Shown: positions 56,228 through 64,000 of the stretch, one piece after another | Layout: every line of letters starts with the position of its first letter | Numbering within the stretch: position 1 is the stretch's first letter | Assembly: GCA_031841125.1 (NCBI GenBank) | Contig: CM063112.1 | Span: 7,528,603 to 7,592,602 of the forward strand | Source: Acanthococcus lagerstroemiae | Taxonomy: Eukaryota > Arthropoda > Insecta > Hemiptera > Eriococcidae | Length of the DNA: 64,000 nucleotides | Direction: 5' to 3' | The notes under the pieces: generated by a model | Databases searched by the model: none | Told to the model about the DNA's origin: nothing | The model's input: the letters and a program-made list of their open reading frames with translations, nothing else | Position numbers and translations under genes: made by a program

Positions 56228-57370
56228 AAAGGATGGGGCTGAGCTGTCCTACTCTTTTGGCAGGTTTTTGAAGTGCTACGTGAGTTCTCCTCCTACTCTC
56301 ACTTGAGCAGAGTTGTCTTCGTGTAGGCTCTGAAGCAGAGCAGTCAGGTGCTTTAGTAGTCCTAGTTTTTCTGAACAACTCCAGAGTATCCGCCAGTTGA
56401 CATTATCGAACGCCTTTTCGTTGTCGATGAAGCATAAACACGCTAGCTTGTTGAACTCCCGAGCTTTTTTTATCACCTAGCGAATATTGAGAATTTGGTC
56501 TCCAAAACCAACCTGTTCTGGCGGTATCTGTGAGAAGATGTACGTGCAGGATGTTGAGTGAAACTTTGCTTGCGTGTGATATTAGCGAAATTGATCTGTA
56601 GTTTGAGCAGTCCGATTGTGATCCTTTTTTGTGGAGAATGATATTTATACTGAACTTGTCCAGTCCTTCGGCCATTTCTGTTCTTTCCAAATTTTGTTGC
56701 ATGTGAGGTTAATAATTTGGTGCTTTCCTCCGGTGCGGTTATCAGAATTTCCAAGACTATGCCATCTGCCTCTGCTGATTTACCCTTTTTCAGGTTTTTG
56801 ACTGCTGCTGCTGCTTGGACCTCCGATAGTGTGGTATCTGGCTCCGTCTCGCCGCCTGGCCCTTCGTCCAACATTTTCAGTTTCGTCCGCCATCAGATTC
56901 TTACAGTATTCGCGCCATCTCGTTTTGAGTTCCTCCGAGCTTGTCTGCATTTTCCCGTCGCGATCTTTCCGAGGTAGAGCTTCCGCTTCAAATGTCCGTG
57001 CGATCCTTCTGATTTTCTAAAGTATGTCTTTGGTCTCGTTTTTGAGCTGATGTTTCTCGATTTCTTCGCAGTTCCCTGCTATATGCCTGTTTCTATCTTC
57101 TCAGCATTTCCTCCTGACTTCCTTGCTTTTCTGTTCGTACCGCTAACTCTTCCTTTCATCCTGCAATTCTCCCTCCAGGGCTTTCCGCTCCTCCATTGTC
57201 CTCCATGTATCATCCTTGATCCGTTCCTTCCTCATTTTGGCTGGTTTTGGTACCTTGACGTTATTTCTAGGCTATCATTCATGGCATTCAGGTCCGAGAT
57301 TTCTCTAGGCAGCGAGTTGTTCCATGTTTTCCTTGACTGCGGTTTTGTATGCACGGTTCTTCAGTAAGTC
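56228..57370 (-). pseudogene. RTE ORF2, connector and RT N-terminal half (broken)
   Basis: From right to left: connector residues (NRAYKTAVKENMEQLAA; MRKERIKDDTWRTMEERKAL; FEAEALPRKDRDGKM) at 57370-56930; then LSEVQAAAAVKNLKKGKSAE near 56820 (the 'KNGKAPG' region); YRSISLISHASKVSLNILH near 56580; motif A FIDNEKAFDNVNW near 56415 with Asp present; and the QG.PLSPIL block near 56240, where the 2577-bp element interrupts. Frameshifts occur at least four times. Confidence 0.85.
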
Positions 57371-58739
57371 ATATTTTAACTACCCCTTTCTTCTTAAAAC
57401 TTTTCAATGATGTTGCTCTCCCAAGTAGCTTTCTCTCGGACATCCGCGGGGAGCATTTTACGTCCGGAAAAATTATATACCTGTTGGAACGCCATCATCA
57501 GTAATTAATATTTGGAAAAAGCTACGTGTCCTGGAACCAGATACTGTAGTAGTTTTTTATTGCTTCCAACAGTGGACGGAGTTTGCCTTCTCCTAATTTT
57601 TTTTTTTTTCGTGATCTTAACGAAATTTAACCTCACAGAGGGTCTTTTTATTTATTACGTTTAAGCCTCCTCACCGTGTCAGGGTATCACCCAAGAGGAG
57701 GAAATCAGCATACCCAATACAAACATCGTATTCGAAAAGCACTCTGCAATATGTTACGTAAGCTCGGGCGCTAATTTCAAAAGCTAACTATCTTGAAACT
57801 ACCATCGGCGTCTGTAAGCTGGGAAGCAAAGTCCCGATTTCAAAGTAAGCTGGCTCAGTATCGGGAGCTAAGCGCGAGTTTTGTAGCAGAACCGTGTAAA
57901 TAAAGTTTTCCAAACGATAAACGCCTGGTATGTAAATTACGACCAAGGTAAGGACGTAGCACTAAAAACAATCGAGCTTTTCGATCCGCCAAATAAATTC
58001 TTGCAAAGTTTGGCACTGTGCATCTCCTGTAATTGTTACACTTGCATCTGCGAAAAGTTTGAGCGTCGTAAAGTTGTGTCGCGTCGGGACGCGCGTGATT
58101 AGAGAGGAAGTGCGGAAAGATTGTGGTTTCCACTGGGCGGCACTTTGAACCGCATCGCGGGCGCCAAATTAGTGTGGGAACTTTGGTCGCCCCGCGGCTG
58201 TATCGCGCCTATATAATTAACACCTCGAATTACATTCGAACGGTGTATCGAATTAAGTGGTTATTGAAAATGGCACCAGGCCGCATTTTTGTTGTCGCCG
58301 GCTCGGCGATTTTGGGATTAGCGTCGCGTCACCCCATTGTTTTCACCGTAGCGCTTTAGTCTCGGCAGCAGGTAAGCCCACGTGTCAGCGGATTAGGTGA
58401 CAGCGAAAAACACGCACGCACGGGTGGGGAAAAAAGGTGCGTAAACGTACCTTTACACGTATTTATCCGATCGTCCCGGCGAATACGTAATTTTGTTGAC
58501 ATATCTCGTTACGAGGGAATGAAATGGAAAATATTATCTTTTTACCGATTCCGGCCAGGTATAACGCACTGATTACTGAGGTTTATCGATGTACAAAAAC
58601 ATACCAAATGGTGTGCAACTAATCGAAAATTAGACATAGTAGCCGGCACCGTAGCAAAGCCAATTTGCTGGAGGACAGGAAGGGGGAAGAAACAAAAATT
58701 ATTCGACAGTTGAGCACAGGTACCTGAAGTCACTTAGCC
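57371..58739. other. No gene recognised; CpG-containing stretch 57.8-58.5 kb
   Basis: The part 58080-58400 is GC-balanced. It contains CTATATAATT (58208), a 29-codon ATG frame from 58269, and an AG|GTAAGC donor-like site at about 58372. This order resembles a promoter with a first exon, but there is no recognisable protein and no independent support. Confidence 0.3.
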
Positions 58740-60960
58740 GAATTTGTCAACTCTGGTAGATGATGAGGAGAGAGGTGTGTCGCCCCGGTGGTTACCTGGC
58801 GGTAACGACCAATAGGTAGCTAGTGTTGTGTCTGCTGCACACGCTTCGGAAGTTTTAAATAGGAACACTGTGCCTTTACTATCAAAGCTGCAGACTGCAG
58901 TCGCGCAACAAAGATGAAGATAAAATCAACTTTCTCTGAAGGAACTGCCTACAAATAGTGACTCTCAAATTTGAATGAAACTGATTCGCGGAGCTAGAAC
59001 ACGTTCTTCTGATCTTCTACATACATATATTATTTAATTCAGCCAATTCAGGTCGCATCTTAGGAAGTGGTAATTCTTCATCCGCTAAAGATAAAAGATG
59101 AAGAATTTTATTTTGATTCAAATAAGGTTTACAATTATGTTGAAGGTAAGAAACGATAAACTAAGAAATGCGTTATCCTGCGAGTTATCCGGATTGCACT
59201 GAACAATTCTGTAAGGCGATAAAAAATGAATGACGACGCTTTGATGCCAGTGCCGATGCCACATAGCGAACAATACCAGCCATGCATCGGCATCGTTCTT
59301 CTACTGCTATCTGAGATTACAGTTACATTCCCTGACATCGTTACTGCATCCCATCCATATTGCCACAATTACCACGGAAAGGAGTGCCGTTGTTTCGTTC
59401 TCAGATGAAAACAGCCACAACGCCGAGACTTCATCCCTGAAAACCTGAAACAGAATACAAAAATTAGGCATTAATTCTTTCATCATATTTATTAGATATG
59501 TAATTCACATCCAACCTGGTCGAGGGGGGGGGGGAAATACCCCGCAGAGCCGGTAACTTAGAATTTCTTTGTGTGGAGCAAGATTTTCTCTCAAAAAGGG
59601 TGTATAAAAACAAAGAAAGGTTTTATCATTTTTAGGGCAATAGAGGAGGTAGTGGTAATTTTCAAAAATCCTCATTCACCCAAGAGTGCTTGAAAAAATG
59701 AATGTTCATTTTGTACCTACTTGTGTACAGATATTCTTAAACTAATATTAACGATGAAAGAAGTTTCTAAAACAAGCTACCTCGCGGCTTGCGAGGTAGT
59801 AACAGGGTGTTTCCCTCGGGACTGTACAAATTGTAGAAGCGCTAGTGTAGAATAGGTATTTTTTGATAAGCAAAAGGTGATTTGACGTCACTAACGTCTT
59901 CTTTTTTCCCCCGGGAACATAAAAGCTGATGACGCTACACGCACATTATGGAAGTTCAAGGCTTCAAACTGTGAAGCTGCAGACTGCAATCACGCACCAG
60001 ACTTTGGTCAACACAGAACACATACTAGAATACATTTCCATTTTCCATTCAATTCATTCCAAGCGGCAAGCAGAAATCAAACACTCTTTACAAGACAAAT
60101 AAATTCAAAGAACATAATAAATCCAACGAATTTCAGATACACGAGTTTCTATGAATATGAACTGATAACTACTGATAACAATTCAAAGAGGGACAGGAAT
60201 TTTATTTTGATTCAAATAAACGAGGAATTTTACTTCGATTCAAATAAAGTTGTGTTGTTGCTTCAGAAAACGCACATTAATGTGTTCTTACTCCTCATTA
60301 CAATGTTTATAAGATGCAAAGACGTTAGCTCCACGCTCCACTTCTGGTCACACAACGCGTGAAATATTTGTGAACCATTTGAATGCGAGAAAGATAATCT
60401 TTCATTTCAAAAACAAAACGTGATCTGCCAATTATTTATTCACATTTTTCGTTAATTCCGCTACACGATTATAATAGAAGTTCAAATTCGTGGTTGAAGG
60501 CATGTTGACAGTTTTGGATGATTCCTCGTTCCTGATAACAAAAAGATGAAGGTAAATAGTCAAACGAGAAACAAAATATTTGTGAAAGACCTGAAATAGA
60601 ATACTAAAATTACCACTTGCTTAATACTGCTAACATATTTATGAGACATAATTCACGTCGCATTATTCCTCGGAAAATTTCCTGATAAGAGTACCACAGA
60701 ATGTTGCATATACTTGGTTCGATTCAAATACATTATACGCTAATTCAACTGAGAACCCATTTATATACACTTACCTCTTCTAAATCCAGTTAATGTCTTC
60801 ACTTTCTTTGAAGAAATAGTTCCTTTCGTAGAGAAGTACGAATCGCACAATACTTTCATGAGTAAAATACGAAATCACGAAATAAAACGTAAACGATGAG
60901 TTGCATTTGTAAATTGTAAGCGTAAGGGAGAGGATACATTCATAATAGTAAACCGACTTA
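58740..60960. repeat. Diverged 1.1-kb tandem duplication
   Basis: Matching blocks at a consistent offset: 'GCTGCAGACTGCA.TC.CGCA' at 58887 and 59976; 'GAATTTTATTTTGATTCAAATAA' at 59103 and 60197; 'ACCTGAAA.AGAATAC.AAAATTA' at about 59443 and 60588, continuing 'CATATTTAT.AGA.AT.TAATTCAC'. Offsets grow from 1089 to about 1145 bp. Both copies start with a 'GGAAGTT..AA' upstream stretch. The function is unknown; it could be a duplicated gene 5' region. Confidence 0.7.
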
Positions 60961-62521
60961 TCGATAGATGGCAGCAATTAACGGAGAAGGCAGCTGAGCT
61001 AAAACTGAACTATGAACTGTAAACAATTCAGTTGTATTCAACGAGAAATGAAAATTCAATTGCAATAAGGTGTTTGCTTGCAGCGCTCTGCGCGGCAAAC
61101 ACCCTAATTAATGAAAAAACAAACAAATGCTAAGCATAAGAAGTTTTTTTTCCTTGAAAACGTAACGCTTCGAATTTCATTAGCAGAAATCCATTTATTG
61201 GTCAGTAGATTAATCTATTTCATTCGTATAATCCGAATAAATGTTTTAAAAAATTGCAACATGGTTCAATCTGTCTTGCTTTAACGTAGAACGTTGATAG
61301 TTTTCAAGTTTTCTTATGCTCGAAAAGGATCCTTCAACCGTGCAGGTCAAGGCAGGTACACGAGGAATCTTTGTAGATCTTGGAAGAACAGTTGTAGATC
61401 TTGGAAGAACAGGTTCGTTCAATTTTAAACTCGTCAAGTTCTGAACACATGAAGTCCAAAATTTCGAGAAGCCCGAGTCACGTTTTTCTTGCAACGTAGT
61501 CGCACAATCGTTTCAGTTTTACCGAATGATTTGTTAACACAAAGTTGCGATTTTTGAACCCGCCTGATGTTTATATTTAACTACCATATGCAAAACTGCT
61601 GAACTAGAAAAGCAAAATTTCAACTTATGTAACAAAATTTCTAACTGATTTATTCTTTTACGCTGTTTTATTACCGCTACACTCTAATTTGGTCTCAAGT
61701 TTTGAGCACACACGCCGATAATGGCTGAAGTCGAAGCTTAAGCTCATTTTTGAGCGGCTTTTAAGCGCTTCAGAAGCCAGTCGTTGCCTTGTCAATTAAG
61801 CGCAAAGCAAGTCATAAAGGAAGAGCTGAGTCGCTGCATGATTGGCTCTTTAGAAATTTTTATTTTTTATCACTTATCAGTGATTCGGATTTTGTTAAGA
61901 AAGAGCTGGTAGGTTAACTGAAATTCAATTTAGAAATATTATAGAACAATAGAATTTCACTGATGATAAAATAATGCGATTTCTGAATTCTGCATTCTGC
62001 GGTCAATTTCATATTGAATTGACTATAATATCGAGTAAAATTGCGGATTCATTGAAAAAAGAATACAAAAACCCGATAGCAAAGCGCGTCAAAACTAATG
62101 ATAAGAACAAAAAGCCAAAGCCAAGCTTTTGGGTTAAAAAAAAGCTTAAAAAAATGAAAATGAGAAAATCGGATAGCTGAACTTGTTGTTTAATTGATAA
62201 GTTTTTATTTTGAAATTTTCGGAATTTTCTCGTGTGTTCCAAGGAGAGTGTTTTGAAAATAAAACTTTTTCAACTTCCGCCCACTATAAAATCGAGATGG
62301 ATGTCATTTTCAATAGTTTCTGAAGACAAGTCTCATAATGTGATTAAATCGTTTCAAAATGAACATTGTAGACTGTAGTACTACAGATACTCAAAAACAG
62401 GAGAAAAACTCAAAACTCAAGCGAATTTTTTAGTACTACCGTTTATGCAATGCATTAATAAAAGTATTTTTCGAATGGAAATAAATCAAAAATAGATCAA
62501 TTAAACCGACGGGATGTTCAC
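60961..62521. other. No gene seen
   Basis: AT-rich. A perfect 9-bp hairpin GGTGTTTGC/GCAAACACC lies at 61071-61103, and a two-copy 22-bp direct repeat (TTGTAGATCTTGGAAGAACA) at about 61371-61413. The Lys-rich frame at 61974-62180 looks compositional. Confidence 0.45.
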
Positions 62522-62523
62522 TA

Positions 62524-63233
62524 CCGTATTTTGGGGTGACTTTGACCGTTCGTGCATCCAGTGCAAGCAGTTTATAAATTGCACCCAAACTTCATCTGCG
62601 CGACTATTTTCCTCCTCTTCGTCACAAATTAAATAAAAATATTGCTTTATTTTGTCGCTGCTTTCTTAGAAGAAGTTTTTGCAATTTTAGGGACATTTTT
62701 TGACCCCTTTGGTCGACCGCGACGTTTTTTACTCATCTGTGAGATGGCCGGAGTTGAAGTAATGACTGGAGAACTATTTACAGCGGGAACGAGATCTGTA
62801 GAGTTGTCTAAAATTGAAGTGGCATCTATGGAGCTCGTTGAAGTCGAAATGGGGTCTGGGTTGCTCCGCGTAAACCCGATGCTAAAACCGGCTGTAGCTC
62901 GAGTTCTTTGTAAAATATCAACACATAAACTGCATCTTACTTACCACACAATTCCACACCAGAAACAATGAGTATCAGAATCCTCTTCGAATGATTTCTA
63001 TTTTTTATACAGAAGTTAATATCCACAATTTTTTCCGAGAAATTACCTCGTAAATTGCAATCAAAAATTAAATCTTATCAAACTGTAAACTCAGATACAA
63101 AATCACATAGATCGATAGTAGTTACCCAGACTAATACACTCACGACGAAAAATTGTGATTTAGTTGACTACAACGTCCGCTAGACTGAGTGAAAGGCAAA
63201 TGATAAAATTTTCAAAGTCACCCCAAAATACGG
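62524..63233. mobile_element. Tc1/mariner/pogo-like element with 22-bp TIR and TA target
   Basis: CCGTATTTTGGGGTGACTTT at the left end is mirrored perfectly for 22 bp at 63212-63233. Both ends are flanked by TA (62522-62523 and 63234-63235). At 710 bp it is too short for a complete transposase but encodes a C-terminal piece on the minus strand. TA target plus an AT-hook tail points to the pogo branch. Confidence 0.85.
62647..62940 (-). pseudogene. C-terminal fragment of a pogo-like transposase with AT-hook
   Basis: The frame is open for 97 codons ending at the TAA at 62647-62649. It is Ser/Thr-rich in the first two thirds (STSTSSIDATS) and then carries the basic stretch MSKKRRGRPKGSKNVPK, a clear AT-hook (RGRP core), followed by a Lys-rich end. 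No catalytic DDE region remains. AT-hooks and low-complexity tails occur at the C-termini of pogo/Tigger-type transposases. The upstream stop at 62941 may reflect a lost exon, as GTAAGT-like sequence lies there. Confidence 0.55.
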
Positions 63234-64000
63234 TACATTTTTATATAATGTGCTTTCGCAATGTTTTTTCCCCGTCGGCTCGAAGGGGGTGCCCGACACC
63301 CCTCTCCCCCCCCATAAATCCGCCACTGCTCCTTAAATTCACTAAAAGTAACTCATATGAAAGTAGAATGTTCTATTTATGATTTTAATGTGAAAGTGAA
63401 TTGAAAGACAAATACATATAAATTAATTTTAAAAAATCAAGTAATTCAGGCCAAAAAAAAATGTCAACTTATTCACTAAACCTTTTTATGTTTAAATTTT
63501 GATTTGAAATTTTCAACAAAAAGAAATTATAAAAAATACTAATGAACTTTATAAATCCCATAAAAAATTCAAATTCGTCAGTTATTATGTATCAGTTATC
63601 AATTATGTAGTTTTTTTCGCAACTGTACCTTCCATTTTACATTTTTCATACATTTTACGTTTAATTGTACATTTTGCATGCAATTTACGTAAAATGTAAA
63701 ATAAATCATTTTGTAAAATGCCATCCCTAACACCCAGTCGGAAAAATGACTAATATTCGGCGCCAGCCCCCTTGGATACTACTTATGTCAAGTGTCAGAT
63801 CTGATAACTTACATCAAAATTGAATTCGGTAACCTAAAAAACCTGTAAATTGAGTACATACCTTGTCACAAGATTTATTACGAGTATTTACTTTCTTGGC
63901 TTCTTTTTGGAACTTTCTGAAGGGAGCGGGAGGTTACGTTCATAATTGTTATAATACAGTATTGTTAAAAAACATGAATAAGTTGTATACACGGACCACG
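63234..64000. other. No gene; two orphan hAT-style termini
   Basis: CAGTGGCGGATTTATGGGG reads leftwards from 63328, a common hAT end, without a partner. 63630-63730 has repeated CATTTTAC/GTAAAATG words ending in GCCATCCCTA (the reverse of TAGGGATGGC), another hAT-style end. Otherwise AT-rich. Confidence 0.45.

Larger units (their letters stand above)
52388..57370 (-). mobile_element. RTE-type non-LTR retrotransposon, split by two insertions
   Basis: On the minus strand the frame runs 57370-56222, resumes at 53644-53625, and resumes again from about 53250 to a (GAA)n-type 3' tail at 52388-52405. It lacks the endonuclease (5'-truncated). Across the breaks the coding sense is restored: the residues expected between 'SPILF' and 'EALDGW' are split among the three pieces. 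The protein style (FEMYCYRSMLIIPWIKKTN, SYFGHVIRRNNLEKLTVQGR) is that of the ORF2 proteins abundant in insects and often mislabelled as craniofacial development protein 2-like. Confidence 0.9.

Noticed and set aside
61974..62180. Lys-rich 68-codon ORF as a gene
   Set aside because: The Lys/Asn/Ile bias matches what AT-rich DNA gives by chance, and there is no motif or context.

Overview
The window is eukaryotic nuclear DNA, most likely from an arthropod (probably an insect; nothing fixes the order). It is AT-rich, has long gene-free stretches and is full of transposable-element remains of kinds common in insects: non-LTR retrotransposons, tRNA-derived SINEs, Helitrons, hAT-like and other terminal-inverted-repeat (TIR) elements, palindromic MITEs and diverged tandem repeats. 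I found no convincing intact cellular gene, no rRNA and no functional tRNA. Nearly all recognisable coding sequence is decayed retrotransposon protein.

Layout. 0-2 kb: a duplicated module carrying two small MITEs, split by a 619-bp TIR element with a 5-bp target duplication. 2-10 kb: two SINE families, a 426-bp tandem repeat whose unit contains a hAT-like terminus, a 120-bp tandem repeat, and a 261-bp tandem duplication hit by a SINE with a 12-bp target duplication. 11.5-13.5 kb: a minus-strand non-LTR endonuclease/reverse transcriptase (RT) relic. 19.3-22.2 kb: minus-strand copy of an RNase H-bearing I-group retrotransposon, interrupted twice. 23.2-24.2 kb: 3' part of a CR1/Jockey-like element. 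26.3-28.5 kb: RTE-like fragment, fold-back element and a non-autonomous Helitron side by side. 31-37.4 kb: longest copy of the I-group retrotransposon, split by a 2.6-kb composite insertion that itself carries a 1-kb hAT-like element. 37.6-49.2 kb: RT fragment, MITEs, inverted repeats and a hAT-like element. 51.4-57.4 kb: RTE-like element broken by a CR1/Jockey-like 3' fragment and, 20 bp away, by a 2577-bp TIR element that contains a second Helitron. 58.7-60.9 kb: a diverged 1.1-kb tandem duplication. 62.5-63.2 kb: a Tc1/mariner/pogo-like element with an AT-hook protein tail.

The genes do not form a pathway. The value of the window is its insertion stratigraphy: three independent three-level nests can be read directly because the interrupted coding frames resume across the insertions. 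No undescribed functional system is evident. The best candidates for undescribed entities are the TIR family with 5-bp target duplications (684-1302 and 53645-56221), the 1075-bp element with mirrored, roughly 44-bp-spaced subterminal repeats (19627-20701), and the hAT-like element with 75-bp arrays (35370-36374). Several single-copy, CpG-containing stretches (about 6.05-6.7, 15.9-16.8, 24.5-25.0, 29.1-30.2, 50.6-51.2 and 57.8-58.5 kb) could be regulatory DNA or gene edges, but sequence alone does not show that.
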